Of a DNA stretch of 64,000 nt, positions 7,427 through 16,681 are shown in pieces; position 1 is the stretch's first letter, and each line of letters starts with the position of its first letter. The DNA is from Blastocatellia bacterium (GTDB lineage: Bacteria; Acidobacteriota; Blastocatellia; HR10; J050), in assembly GCA_026985075.1 (NCBI GenBank), contig JALSQX010000011.1, positions 26,650-90,649 on the forward strand, given 5' to 3'. Position numbers and translations under genes: made by a program. The notes under the pieces are model-generated. The model searched no databases. It was given only the letters and a program-made list of their open reading frames with translations, and was not told where the DNA came from.

Positions 7427-9853
7427 ATGATGAGAAAAACGACTTTACACGTGCTATGGTGTATCGGGTTGTTGGCCATCTCGCTCCCGGCAGGCGCGCA
7501 AACCGCCACCGTCATCACCGGGCGCGTCACCGATCCTCAGGGCGCAGCCATCGTGGGCGCTCAGGTGAGACTCTATGAGCGCGACGGGCGGATTCGCCTG
7601 AGCACGAGGACCGATGAGGCTGGCCAGTATCGGTTCGAGCGACTGGCGGCGGGTCCGTATCTCCTGGAAATCGAAGCCGAGGGCTTCGCCCGGGTCCTGC
7701 GGAACGTGCGAGTGAAGAAAGGAGATTCGCTCGCCGTCGATGTGCAACTAGAGGTCGGGCGCGTGCGCGCCGAAGTCATCGTGACCGCCTCGGCGACGGC
7801 CCAGTCAGTGGATGAGACATCCAAAGCCATCACTGTGGTGAATGCCGAAGAGATCCAGAATCGGGACGAATTCTCCATCGGCGAGAGCATTCGCCGCACG
7901 CCGGGGCTGCGCGTTCAGCAACTCGGCGGCCCGGGCGCGCTCACCAAGATCAAGATTCGCGGCTTGCGCAACCAAGACACGGCCGTTTTGATCGATGGGT
8001 TTCGGTTCCGCGATGCGGCGACCATTCAGGGCGACGCCACCTCGTTCCTCGAAGACTTGCTCGTCGTCAACCCTGAGCGGGTGGAAGTGCTTCGCGGCTC
8101 GGGTTCCTCGCTCTACGGCACCAACGCCATCGGCGGCGTCATCAATATCGTCACCGATCGCGGTGGCGGTCCAACTCACGGTCAGCTTCAACTGGAAGGG
8201 GGGATGCTCGATCTGTTTCGCGGTCGCGGGCAAGTGGCTGGTGGCCTGGGTCGAGATCGTTTCCAATATAGTGCGGCGGTGACGCATCTGAACGTCGCTG
8301 GAGGCGTCGATGGCAACGATGCCACTCGCCACACAAGCGGCCAGGGATTCGCAGAGGTCAACCTCACTCCCACTATTTCGGTGAGCGGACGGATCTGGAC
8401 TGCGGACTCCTTCCTCCAACTGAACGATAGTCCTTTCGCCGCGCCCGGCGCGACGCTGCCGCCGCGCGGGCCTGTCCCGGCCATTCCGCTCCCTCCTGCA
8501 GAGCGGCGGCGCTTGGAGGCGGGCCAATCATTCAACGTGGGCGGAGCGACTTTCGTTCCCGATGTGGACGATCCGGACTCTCGACGCGCGGCCGATTTCT
8601 TCGCCGGGGCGGTGGTCTTCTCTCAGCGGCTCGGCGAAGCGGCCAGCTATCGCCTCAGTTTCCAGCATGTGGCCACTGATCGGACTTTCCGCGATGGGCC
8701 GGCGGGCGTGCGATTCGAACCGTCATTCGGCACTCAGAGCGATTTCCAGGGGCGCATTGACACGCTCAATCTGCGCGCCGATCTCTGGCTGGGGCGATGG
8801 AATCTTCTCTCGGCGGGCTACGAATACGAGCGGGAAACGTTCACCAACATCTCCAGAGATGAAAATCCCGATCCGGCCAACCGCGTTCTGGCGCGCTCGC
8901 ACATCAAGCAACGTAGTCACACTGTTTTCGTGCAGGATCAACTTCCCTTATTGGATCGTCGCCTTCAGATCTCGTTGGCCGGGCGCGTCCAGGCGTTCGA
9001 TCTCTCGCGCCCGGAGTTCGTGGGTGGAACGACGCGCTTCACCGAAGTGCCCCTCCAGGATCCGCAGACGGCATACACCGGCGATGCCTCAATCGCCTAC
9101 ACGGTGGCGGCGACCGAGACCAAACTGCGCGCTCACGTGGGCAATGGCTATCACGCCCCGTCGCTGTTTGAGCGGTTTGGGGCTTCGTTCTTCTTCGGGA
9201 CTTTTTTCCCATTCGGTGATCCACGACTGCGGCCGGAGCGCTCCATCGCCTTCGATGTCGGCGTAGATCAATCGCTGGCCGGTGGTCGCCTGTATCTGAG
9301 CACCACCTACTTTTATACTCGTCTGCAGGAAGTCATCGCGTTCGATAGCAGTGGGCTCATCAATCCGGCCACCGATCCGTTCGGGCGCTCGAGCGGTTAT
9401 CTGAACACCGGGGGTGGTTTGGCCCGGGGTGTGGAAGTGAGCATAGAAGGAAGGCCCACGGCAGCGCTCGATTTCTCGCTCTCCTATACGTACACCAACG
9501 CTGATGAGCGCGTGCCCAGCATCCTGGATTTCCCCAAGACGCTGGAGATCTCCGACCACATGCTCACGCTCATCGTGAATCAACGCCTCGCCCGGCGCAT
9601 TCACCTCACCTTCGATCTCTTCGCGGCCAGCGATTATGCGTTCCCCTTCTTTGCTGGTGATCGGTCGCGGGCGTTCATCTTCGATGGGCCGGTCAAAGCC
9701 GATCTGGGCGTGAGTTATACGCTTCCGCTCTCAGAGGCTCGAAGTCTGCGCTTTTACACCAAGGTGGATAATATCTTTGACGATGCGTACTTCGAAGACG
9801 GATTTCGCACGCCCGGCGCGACGTGGAGTGGTGGAGTGACACTGCGATTCTGA
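7427..9853 (+). CDS. btuB: TonB-dependent vitamin B12 receptor (BtuB-like)
   Basis: An 808-residue outer-membrane receptor for corrinoid uptake. It has a signal peptide ending at PAGAQTA and then an extra carboxypeptidase-regulatory-like domain (about residues 28-110) not found in E. coli BtuB. A plug domain follows with IKIRGLRNQDTAVLIDG, RVEVLRGSGSSLYGTNAIGG and VINIVTDRG, then a barrel ending in aromatic GVTLRF, the usual sorting end. The substrate call rests on the cobalamin riboswitch directly upstream; the protein alone would only say TonB receptor. The ribosome site GAAGGAG precedes the ATG at 7427. No btuCDF genes lie nearby. Confidence 0.85.
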   Translation: MMRKTTLHVLWCIGLLAISLPAGAQTATVITGRVTDPQGAAIVGAQVRLYERDGRIRLSTRTDEAGQYRFERLAAGPYLLEIEAEGFARVLRNVRVKKGDSLAVDVQLEVGRVRAEVIVTASATAQSVDETSKAITVVNAEEIQNRDEFSIGESIRRTPGLRVQQLGGPGALTKIKIRGLRNQDTAVLIDGFRFRDAATIQGDATSFLEDLLVVNPERVEVLRGSGSSLYGTNAIGGVINIVTDRGGGPTHGQLQLEGGMLDLFRGRGQVAGGLGRDRFQYSAAVTHLNVAGGVDGNDATRHTSGQGFAEVNLTPTISVSGRIWTADSFLQLNDSPFAAPGATLPPRGPVPAIPLPPAERRRLEAGQSFNVGGATFVPDVDDPDSRRAADFFAGAVVFSQRLGEAASYRLSFQHVATDRTFRDGPAGVRFEPSFGTQSDFQGRIDTLNLRADLWLGRWNLLSAGYEYERETFTNISRDENPDPANRVLARSHIKQRSHTVFVQDQLPLLDRRLQISLAGRVQAFDLSRPEFVGGTTRFTEVPLQDPQTAYTGDASIAYTVAATETKLRAHVGNGYHAPSLFERFGASFFFGTFFPFGDPRLRPERSIAFDVGVDQSLAGGRLYLSTTYFYTRLQEVIAFDSSGLINPATDPFGRSSGYLNTGGGLARGVEVSIEGRPTAALDFSLSYTYTNADERVPSILDFPKTLEISDHMLTLIVNQRLARRIHLTFDLFAASDYAFPFFAGDRSRAFIFDGPVKADLGVSYTLPLSEARSLRFYTKVDNIFDDAYFEDGFRTPGATWSGGVTLRF

Positions 9854-9980
9854 TGCTGGGAATCGGGGCTCGTGATTCGTCGTTCAAAGTCCAAAGAGGG
9901 CGTGGTGAATCTGGCCACTTGTGCCCGAGCGCACCAGTCTGAGGAGAGAGGAGAACCGCCAGCCGTCGGGAGCGCGAGAT

Positions 9981-11390
9981 TCAGAAGTGATAGGAGGCCA
10001 TAGCGTAGGCGAACATCGTGTTCTCACCGGGCGTGGCCTGCTGGAGAAACTGACCGGCGAAAAGGTGAGCCACGCCCGCGCCCAACGAGAGGGAGGTCGT
10101 TAACTTGATCGAGCCATAAAGATCGATCTCTTCCCCAATATGGCGGCTGGTTGCGCCCTCGGGAATTCTGGCCACAGGACGACCCGGGGCGTTATATAGC
10201 GCATCGCGCCGACTGGCCAACCAGAACGAATGGACATCGAAATGGATGCCCGTGCGATCTGTTGGTTTGAGCGAGAGGCCGAGCCGCAGGTTATGCATGT
10301 TCCGCCATCCCACCAGATCGGCGATGCCATACTTGTTATGGTTGGTAGGAAAGAGTTGATCGAAGGTACCGACCTTCCCATCGTTAGGGTCGTCATCGCC
10401 GGAGGCGAAGTTATATTCGGCGAGGAATCGCGGTTTGAGGCGCACGCGGGCCGGGGTGTATCCCAGTTGGAGGTGGGCCGCCCAAGCCCGCACCCGGTCG
10501 CCGGCGACGTCGCCCGCTTGTCCGACGAGCTCCACGCCATAGTCGAAATTATGTGGCAATTTGCCCACCAGTCGAGTGCCAAACGTCACGCGATCAGCAT
10601 CGCCTCTCTCTCCTCGCTCGTTCACTGTCTGCGACTGGGCGCGCCACAAGGTATACACCTCCCATCGGCCTCGTGGGATCAACCGGGGGAAGGCCGTATA
10701 GACGCCATAGAGATTGTCTCCCTTGGCCGTCCGATTGAACCGCTCATCTTGAATGCGCACCACTGAGGCGGCGAATGCGTCCAGGCGGATGGCTTTCGTC
10801 TCATAGTAGACCCGCACGGCATCGAACGTACGCGCCGTATTCCCCCAGTTGAAGGCGCCAATGAGACGCTCCTCGCCGAAGATCAATTCCTGCCGCCCCA
10901 GGCGCAGCCCCAGTCCCCTCTTCTGGCGGTGGAAGAGATCAATATAGGCTTGTCGGAGATCGAAAGTGTCCTGGAATACGGGAGGATCTGGACCCCCAGC
11001 CAGCCCGAGAGCTTGCGCATCCTGGCCTTCTATGTAAGCCCGAAACCATTCCCCTGGGTGGACATCCAGATGAAAGCGGAATCGGGTGAGCAGGTATCCA
11101 TCATCATTCCCAGAGCGGAAGCCGGCATGACGTCGTCCTTCCCATCGCAGGCGGATCTCTCCTCCCACGCTCAGCCACTCTTCAGTCGTTTGATTGGACC
11201 GCTCGGTCGCTCGGTGAGGGGATGACCGCGTCGAGGTGTGGGATTCGGTGGAGGAAGAAGGCGAATCCCCGGCCTTTTCCTGAGCATACGCCCGGGGGGC
11301 GATAAACGGTGTCACCACCAACACCACCGCTGTCCAAAAGAGAACGGCGGCCACGCTACTGTGCTTTTTCGTTCGTTGTCGGGGGGGCAT
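9981..11390 (-). CDS. Outer-membrane porin, alginate-export family
   Basis: About 469 residues, with a signal peptide ending at APRAYAQEK, a Ser/Thr-rich linker, then a beta-barrel with the alginate_exp-type phrases RFRFHLDVHPGEWFRAYIEG, LRLGRQELIFGEERLIG and WGNTARTFDAVR, ending AYAMASYHF with a C-terminal Phe. Family members are outer-membrane channels; several sit in nitrogen-oxide gene clusters, and here the gene is the last of the nar-act-narK operon, 123 bases after narK. I infer a nitrate/nitrite or general anion pore, not alginate export. The start at 11390 was chosen because the signal peptide begins there; the longer frame from 11504 adds residues with no signal-like character. Confidence 0.8.
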   Translation of the reverse strand: MPPRQRTKKHSSVAAVLFWTAVVLVVTPFIAPRAYAQEKAGDSPSSSTESHTSTRSSPHRATERSNQTTEEWLSVGGEIRLRWEGRRHAGFRSGNDDGYLLTRFRFHLDVHPGEWFRAYIEGQDAQALGLAGGPDPPVFQDTFDLRQAYIDLFHRQKRGLGLRLGRQELIFGEERLIGAFNWGNTARTFDAVRVYYETKAIRLDAFAASVVRIQDERFNRTAKGDNLYGVYTAFPRLIPRGRWEVYTLWRAQSQTVNERGERGDADRVTFGTRLVGKLPHNFDYGVELVGQAGDVAGDRVRAWAAHLQLGYTPARVRLKPRFLAEYNFASGDDDPNDGKVGTFDQLFPTNHNKYGIADLVGWRNMHNLRLGLSLKPTDRTGIHFDVHSFWLASRRDALYNAPGRPVARIPEGATSRHIGEEIDLYGSIKLTTSLSLGAGVAHLFAGQFLQQATPGENTMFAYAMASYHF

Positions 11391-11513
11391 CACCCATCCT
11401 TCGTCGTCCTCCATCCTTCGTTCATCGCCATCAGTTGTTGGAATGAAGGGACAACGAACAAAGCTAACGCTCGTGTGCTCGTGAAACATGAGATGATTCC
11501 TCACCAGAGCAGG

Positions 11514-12833
11514 CTACCCCGCTCGCATTTCCACGGCCTGAGCTTGAGCCGCGTGCGACCGTTTCAACACGTAGGCCAGTGCCAACGAGAAGATGGCCAG
11601 GCCAATGAAGACGACGAATCCGGTGGCGTACCCAACATTGCCTTGCGCTCGAACGAAGGCTCCCATCACCGGAGGAATGGCGAATCCACCGAAAGCTCCT
11701 AGACCACCAACCCACCCGGCAGCGCCTCCGACCGCTTCCGGAACTTCTTGAGGCACGAGCTTGAAGACGGCCGCATTATTGACGCCCATTCCCACCGCCA
11801 TCAAGACTTCCGCGGCCACCGAGAGCCCATAGTTGTGCGAAGTGGTCATCAAGACGGCTCCCACCAGCATCATGAGCAACGCCAGGATGGCCGTGTTCTC
11901 CCCACCGATGCGGTCCGAGAGCGAGCCACCGGGAATTCGAATGGCCGAGGTCAACAGCGAGTAGAGCGCCGTGAGCAACCCCGCGGTGACTGCTGATACG
12001 GCGAAGAATGACTTCCAGTAGGTGGGCAGCCAGGCGGTCAGCGCAATGAAGCCACCGAATGTGGTGAAGTAGAGGATCACCAGCATCCACGTCTTCCAGA
12101 TCCGCGCCGAGGCTTTCAGACTCTCCATCAGGCTGCTCGCCGGGAAGAGTTCTTGACCCTGTCGACGGGCCTCCTGCATCGCCTCATCGACAGGAGCCCC
12201 TTGCTCGCGCAATTGGAAATACCAGGCATTGCGCCCCATCAGGTAGTAGAGGCCCGTGCCCATCACCAGGAAGAGAAGCCAGGCCAGATACGAACCGGCC
12301 AATCCCCACGACTCCAGAGCAATGGGAAGGAGAAAAGAGAACAACCCCGGAGCCAGGTTCCCAACTCCCGCATACGTCCCCAACGCCCATCCCTGGCGGG
12401 CTTGGGGGAACCAGTATGAGACCTGGCTGATGCCCACAGAGAAGGTGGCGATACCACAACCGCTGAGCACTCCGAGGAGCAAGAGCAGCGGATAAAGGGT
12501 CGGACTCAACCGGCCGGGGTAGAGCAGATAGACCACCAAGGTCAACCCGAGCATCCCCACGATGGAGAGAAGGAGCAGGACCAGAAACGGCTTCCGACCC
12601 CCAGTCGTATCCACCCAGGCGGAGAAGGGAATGCGCAACAGGGAGCCCGAGAGCGACGGCGCCGCCACCAACAAACCCACCAGCACCGGACTGAGGTGCA
12701 TGACCTCCTTGAACTTGTGCGCCGTCGGACCGAACAACGAGACGGCGGCGAAGCCGACGAAGAATCCTAACGTCGCACCGAACAACCCTTCGGTCGGACT
12801 GCCCTTCAATGTGTAGCGCGTCGTGTCTGCCAT
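11514..12833 (-). CDS. narK: Nitrate/nitrite transporter, NarK family (MFS)
   Basis: About 439 residues with twelve predicted membrane spans. Typical NNP-family signatures are visible: RIPFSAWVDTTGGRKPF near the second span, WFPQARQGWALGTYAGVGNL at the fifth span, and RIPGGSLSDRIGGENTAI in the second half with GMGVNNAAVFKLVPQ. Nitrate transporters carry an Arg in each half; the Arg of both RIP motifs is present. The start ATG at 12833 follows GGAGGGAA with good spacing. It lies 41 bases after actF, so it is part of the same transcript and would bring nitrate in for the cytoplasmic NarG or move nitrite out. Confidence 0.92.
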   Translation of the reverse strand: MADTTRYTLKGSPTEGLFGATLGFFVGFAAVSLFGPTAHKFKEVMHLSPVLVGLLVAAPSLSGSLLRIPFSAWVDTTGGRKPFLVLLLLSIVGMLGLTLVVYLLYPGRLSPTLYPLLLLLGVLSGCGIATFSVGISQVSYWFPQARQGWALGTYAGVGNLAPGLFSFLLPIALESWGLAGSYLAWLLFLVMGTGLYYLMGRNAWYFQLREQGAPVDEAMQEARRQGQELFPASSLMESLKASARIWKTWMLVILYFTTFGGFIALTAWLPTYWKSFFAVSAVTAGLLTALYSLLTSAIRIPGGSLSDRIGGENTAILALLMMLVGAVLMTTSHNYGLSVAAEVLMAVGMGVNNAAVFKLVPQEVPEAVGGAAGWVGGLGAFGGFAIPPVMGAFVRAQGNVGYATGFVVFIGLAIFSLALAYVLKRSHAAQAQAVEMRAG

Positions 12834-12874
12834 CGTGTTCCCTCCCATCATACTCGTTGTGTTTTGTAGACCGC

Positions 12875-14062
12875 TCAATAGACTCCTGCCTCCGCTTCAT
12901 GTGAGCCGAGGGCCAAACTCTCTTGCAGATACGGATCGTGCACCGGCAAGAGTGCAGCTTGCTTGAGACTTCGCAGAAATGTGTAGAGGAACAGCGCCGT
13001 GAATCCCATCCCCAGCATGAGATCGTAGGGACCGATCATGGCCGCCGCGCCAATCTGGGGAAAGATCATCAGGTAAAGATCCAGCCAATGGCCAACGAGA
13101 ACAATCACACAGGCGATCATGAGCCATCCTTCGCGGCGCTTCGCCTGGCGCGGGAGTAGAATCACGAACGGAATGATCCAGTTCAAAAACAGGTTCAGCA
13201 GAAATAATCCATACCATCCCGGCGTAGCCATTTGGCGAATATAGTAGATGGTCTCTTCGGGAAGGTTCGCGTAGTAGATGAGCAGGTACTGCGAGATCCA
13301 AATATACGCCCAGAACGTCGTGAATCCGAATATCAGCTTGCCCAGGTTGTGCAGATGCTCTTCACCAACCTCGGGCAAGAAGCCGCGCCGGCGCAACCAG
13401 ATGACCAGAATGGCGATGGCGGCGATGCCGCTCACAAACAGTCCCGAGAAACAATAAAACGCATAGATCGTGCTATAGAACTCCGGTTCAATGGACATGA
13501 GCCAGTCGAAGCTGGCCAGCGAAAAAGTCAGAGCGAAGACGACGAGGAAGACGGCCGAGATCTTCTTGCTGCGCATCGTATGTTCGAGCCGTCCATCCTC
13601 ATCCTGTCGGAACGATTCCCGGCGCAGGAGCGCCATGAAGGCAATCCATATGGCCAGAATGATCGCCATGCGGGCGAAGAAAGAAGGCGTGTTCAAGAGC
13701 CACGCCTTCACCGACAACACACCATCGGAGTGAACGACCGCTTCATGCGTCCAGCGGTAGATGGCCCGCCGGCCGAAAAAGGTGAGCAGCATCATCACGG
13801 CCCCCAGGGGCACATAACCCATCATGGCTTCGGGGATGCGCCGGATGGCCGTGCTCCAGCCCGCATTGGACACGTGGTGAATGCTGACAAACACCATCGC
13901 CCCCAGCGCGAGCGTCAGGAAATAAAAGGCATTGAGGAGAAAACCCGGCCAAAGACGCGCGCTGTGAGAGAGCCATCCGGCGACGAATCCCAATGCTCCC
14001 AGAGCCAACAGGCCCATCAATGCCCTGCGCTCCCGATCCGAGATGAAATCTTTGAAAGACAT
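12875..14062 (-). CDS. actF: Alternative complex III subunit ActF (quinol-binding membrane subunit 2)
   Basis: About 395 residues with about ten membrane spans. Phrases such as IHHVSNAGWSTAIRRIPEAM, SFDWLMSIEPEFYSTIYAFY, HNLGKLIFGFTTFWAYIWIS and QYLLIYYANLPEE are typical of ActF, the NrfD-like second membrane subunit of ACIII that is related to ActC. In ACIII it sits beside ActC in the cytoplasmic membrane. The start at 14062 follows AGGAGTGAGCCT; the longer frame from 14137 overlaps the spacer and has no ribosome site. It is the last Act gene, with narK 41 bases on. Confidence 0.92.
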   Translation of the reverse strand: MSFKDFISDRERRALMGLLALGALGFVAGWLSHSARLWPGFLLNAFYFLTLALGAMVFVSIHHVSNAGWSTAIRRIPEAMMGYVPLGAVMMLLTFFGRRAIYRWTHEAVVHSDGVLSVKAWLLNTPSFFARMAIILAIWIAFMALLRRESFRQDEDGRLEHTMRSKKISAVFLVVFALTFSLASFDWLMSIEPEFYSTIYAFYCFSGLFVSGIAAIAILVIWLRRRGFLPEVGEEHLHNLGKLIFGFTTFWAYIWISQYLLIYYANLPEETIYYIRQMATPGWYGLFLLNLFLNWIIPFVILLPRQAKRREGWLMIACVIVLVGHWLDLYLMIFPQIGAAAMIGPYDLMLGMGFTALFLYTFLRSLKQAALLPVHDPYLQESLALGSHEAEAGVY

Positions 14063-14185
14063 AGGCTCACTCCTGCAGATAGTGTCTGGCGTTGCGTGGA
14101 GTCCAGGAATTCGCGTCCGGCATCCATGGCCGCCCACCGTGATATGGACTCTGATCGAATGGACTCGACCGCCTCAGCATCTCGG

Positions 14186-14746
14186 CTATTTCCCTTGGAG
14201 CTGGCGAATGTAAAGAATCACTTTCCACCGATCTTCTGGCGAAACCTGGGCCGCGTACGACGGCATGTTCTTTCGCCCCATGGTGATGATGTGAAACATG
14301 GTTCCATCGGGCAGCGCCTTCGAGGTGTCGGTATGGAACGACGGTGGATTGGGATACTTGGGAATGATGGGACCATCGCCGGCGCCGGTCGGCCCGTGAC
14401 AAACGAGGCAGAAATGCGTATAGACCTGCCGTCCGCGAGCTAGATTCTTCTCCGTCGGTTGAAACGGATTCTTCAACTCGCGACCGGCGCGAGCCGCTTC
14501 CTCCGGCCCGGGCCCGTAATGAAAGGGCTGGAATCCTCGGGGGATTGTCCCCGGGACGGGCATCTGCTGAGTCATCCCATGGGGCAGAACAGGATTGGGT
14601 GTCTGAGACAGATACGCCGGCGAATATTCCATCTGCGTCGGCCATTCCAAATTCCGAACTGCCGGATTGCGCTTCAGCGCCGCGATACTGCCCAGCACAA
14701 TGACCGGCAGGAGAATGACTCCCCACCATGATGCTCTTTTCCTCAT
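14186..14746 (-). CDS. actE: Alternative complex III subunit ActE, monoheme cytochrome c
   Basis: A 186-residue protein with an N-terminal anchor (WGVILLPVIVLGSIAAL) and one heme motif CLVCHGPTGAGDG near residue 112, followed by the axial Met candidate in MGRKNMPSYAAQVSPEDRW. Tryptophan-Pro-rich text before the heme (FQPFHYGPGPEEAARAG) is typical of ActE. The role is periplasmic electron exit from ACIII to a soluble cytochrome or other acceptor. Its start overlaps the actD stop by four bases, giving translational coupling. A 123-base spacer separates it from actF. Confidence 0.92.
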   Translation of the reverse strand: MRKRASWWGVILLPVIVLGSIAALKRNPAVRNLEWPTQMEYSPAYLSQTPNPVLPHGMTQQMPVPGTIPRGFQPFHYGPGPEEAARAGRELKNPFQPTEKNLARGRQVYTHFCLVCHGPTGAGDGPIIPKYPNPPSFHTDTSKALPDGTMFHIITMGRKNMPSYAAQVSPEDRWKVILYIRQLQGK

Positions 14747-15285
14747 ACGAACTGATCTCCTTCTGTCACCCTGATGGCTCCATGCCTGGTGAACACCTTG
14801 GCCGCTTCTTCGGCGTCCGATGCGGCGTCCGACTGTTTGATCACACAGACGAACAAATCATCGGTCACCCGATCAAACACCCGGCGCTTACTGAACAGCC
14901 AGAGGCGATTCCGTATGAGCAGCATGCCGATGGCGATGAGACCCGAAAAAAGGACCGTCAGCTCGAATGTGACCGGAATGAACAGAGGGAATGAGTTGAA
15001 CGGCGCGCCGCCGACATTCAGTGGCCAGTCGTAGACGGACGTCCAGATCTGGAGCGCCAACCCGGCCGCCAGTCCCATCACGCCGGCCACAAAGGCAATC
15101 CAGGTCAGGCGCGACCGTCGCAGTCCCATCGCCCGGTCCATGCCATGAACGGCAAACGGCGTGTACACATCGTGTATCTGGAGGCCAGCGCGCCGCGCCT
15201 CCCGGACGGCGGCCAGCACGTCTCGTTCGCGTTTGAAGAATCCAGCCATATACCTGACGTTGGGTTGACGGTCAGTCGCGGGCAT
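14743..15285 (-). CDS. actD: Alternative complex III subunit ActD (DUF3341)
   Basis: A 180-residue membrane protein. The N-terminal soluble portion (FKRERDVLAAVREARRAG, YTPFAVHGMDRAMGLRRS) is followed by two membrane helices at about residues 60-82 and 104-125, and a C-terminal soluble tail (DDLFVCVIKQSD). This matches the DUF3341 family, a structural subunit of ACIII that packs against ActC. It overlaps the actC stop by 14 bases and the actE start by four. A later in-frame ATG at 15249 (MAGFFKRERD) is also possible. Confidence 0.9.
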   Translation of the reverse strand: MPATDRQPNVRYMAGFFKRERDVLAAVREARRAGLQIHDVYTPFAVHGMDRAMGLRRSRLTWIAFVAGVMGLAAGLALQIWTSVYDWPLNVGGAPFNSFPLFIPVTFELTVLFSGLIAIGMLLIRNRLWLFSKRRVFDRVTDDLFVCVIKQSDAASDAEEAAKVFTRHGAIRVTEGDQFV

Positions 15286-16678
15286 AGTGAAGCACCCCCT
15301 TGACTTCGTTAATGGAGATGACCGGGAAGACTCGCAAGAAGAGGAGATAGAGCGTGAAGAAGAGTCCGAAGCTTCCCGCCAGAATGAACACCTCGGTCAT
15401 CGTCGGCATATACATCGCCCAACTCGATGGCATGAAATCGCGGTGCAGCGACGTCACGATGATGACAAATCGCTCAAACCACATGCCCACGTTGATCAGG
15501 ATCGAGATGATGAAGATCAATGGGATAGAGGACCGCACGCGCTTGAACCAGAAGAGTTGCGGGATCAGCGCATTGCAAGCGATCATCGTCCAGAAAGCCC
15601 AGCGATAGGGTCCGAGCGCCCGATTCACGATGACGAAGACTTCGTAGCGATTGCCGCTATAAAACCCGATGTAGATTTCGATGAGATAGGACAGGGCGAC
15701 GATCGAGCCGGTGAGCAACGTGACCTTGCACATGTTGTCGAAGTGCCGGAGGGTGATGTAGCTCTCCAGGTGCATGAACTTCCTGGTCGGAATGAGCAAC
15801 GTCATCACCATGGCGAACCCGGAGAAGATCGCTCCGGCCACGAAGTACGGTGGGAAGATCGTCGTATGCCAGCCGGGCACGATGGAGACGGCGAAGTCGA
15901 AACTCACGATGCTGTGGACCGAGAGCACGAGCGGCGTGGCCAGCGCCGCCAGGACCATGTAGACGACTTCATATCGCGACCAGGTGCGGTGAGAGCCGTT
16001 CCATCCCAGGCTCAACACATGATAGACGGCGCGCCGCACTCGGGATCTGATGCGGTCCCGGGCCGTAGCCAGATCGGGGATGAGGCCGAGATACCAGAAC
16101 ACGAGCGAGATGGTGAAGTACGTCGCGATGGCGAAGAAGTCCCAGAGCAGCGGCGAACGGAAATTCACCCACAACGACCCTCGCGCATTGGGGTAGGGCA
16201 GAATCCAATAGAACAACCAGGGACGGCCCAGGTGGATGATGGGGAAGAGACCGGCGCAAATCACGGCGAATATCGTCATCGCCTCGGCCGACCGGTTGAT
16301 GGAGGTTCGCCATTTCTGATTGAACAGATGAAGAATGGCCGAGATGAATGTCCCCGCGTGTCCGATTCCGATCCAGAAGACGAAATTGGTGATGGCGAAC
16401 GCCCATCCCACCGTTTTATTCAATCCCCAGGTGCCGATGCCCGTGACCACTGTATAGCCGATGGCGATGAGGCCGGCCACGAGCACCGAAAATGAAGCCG
16501 AGAAGGCCAGCCACCAGCCCCGCCCGGGCTTCTGATCGAGGAGCTGACAAATATCGGCTGTCGCCTCGCTATACGTTTTATGTCCCTCGATGAGCGGTTC
16601 CCGCAAAGGAGACAGGACGGGACGCTCGACTTCCGGTTTGACCTCAACTTCGGGAATGTGTTCAACGGCCACAGACAT
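15272..16678 (-). CDS. actC: Alternative complex III subunit ActC (NrfD/PsrC family)
   Basis: A 468-residue polytopic protein with about ten helices. ITNFVFWIGIGHAGTFISAI, IFPIIHLGRPWLFYWILPYP-like text, SVHSIVSFDFAVSIVPGWHT and IFPPYFVAGAIFSGFAMV are the core NrfD/ActC features, including the conserved His and Asp of the quinol site and putative proton path. It binds menaquinol and passes electrons to the Fe-S clusters of ActB. The start at 16678 has GGAGG upstream and lies three bases after the actB stop. Confidence 0.94.
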   Translation of the reverse strand: MSVAVEHIPEVEVKPEVERPVLSPLREPLIEGHKTYSEATADICQLLDQKPGRGWWLAFSASFSVLVAGLIAIGYTVVTGIGTWGLNKTVGWAFAITNFVFWIGIGHAGTFISAILHLFNQKWRTSINRSAEAMTIFAVICAGLFPIIHLGRPWLFYWILPYPNARGSLWVNFRSPLLWDFFAIATYFTISLVFWYLGLIPDLATARDRIRSRVRRAVYHVLSLGWNGSHRTWSRYEVVYMVLAALATPLVLSVHSIVSFDFAVSIVPGWHTTIFPPYFVAGAIFSGFAMVMTLLIPTRKFMHLESYITLRHFDNMCKVTLLTGSIVALSYLIEIYIGFYSGNRYEVFVIVNRALGPYRWAFWTMIACNALIPQLFWFKRVRSSIPLIFIISILINVGMWFERFVIIVTSLHRDFMPSSWAMYMPTMTEVFILAGSFGLFFTLYLLFLRVFPVISINEVKGVLHYARD

Positions 16679-16681
16679 GCT

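Noticed and set aside
9981..11390. Alginate exporter
   Set aside because: Only the barrel family matches; no alginate genes are present and the gene belongs to the nar-act operon.
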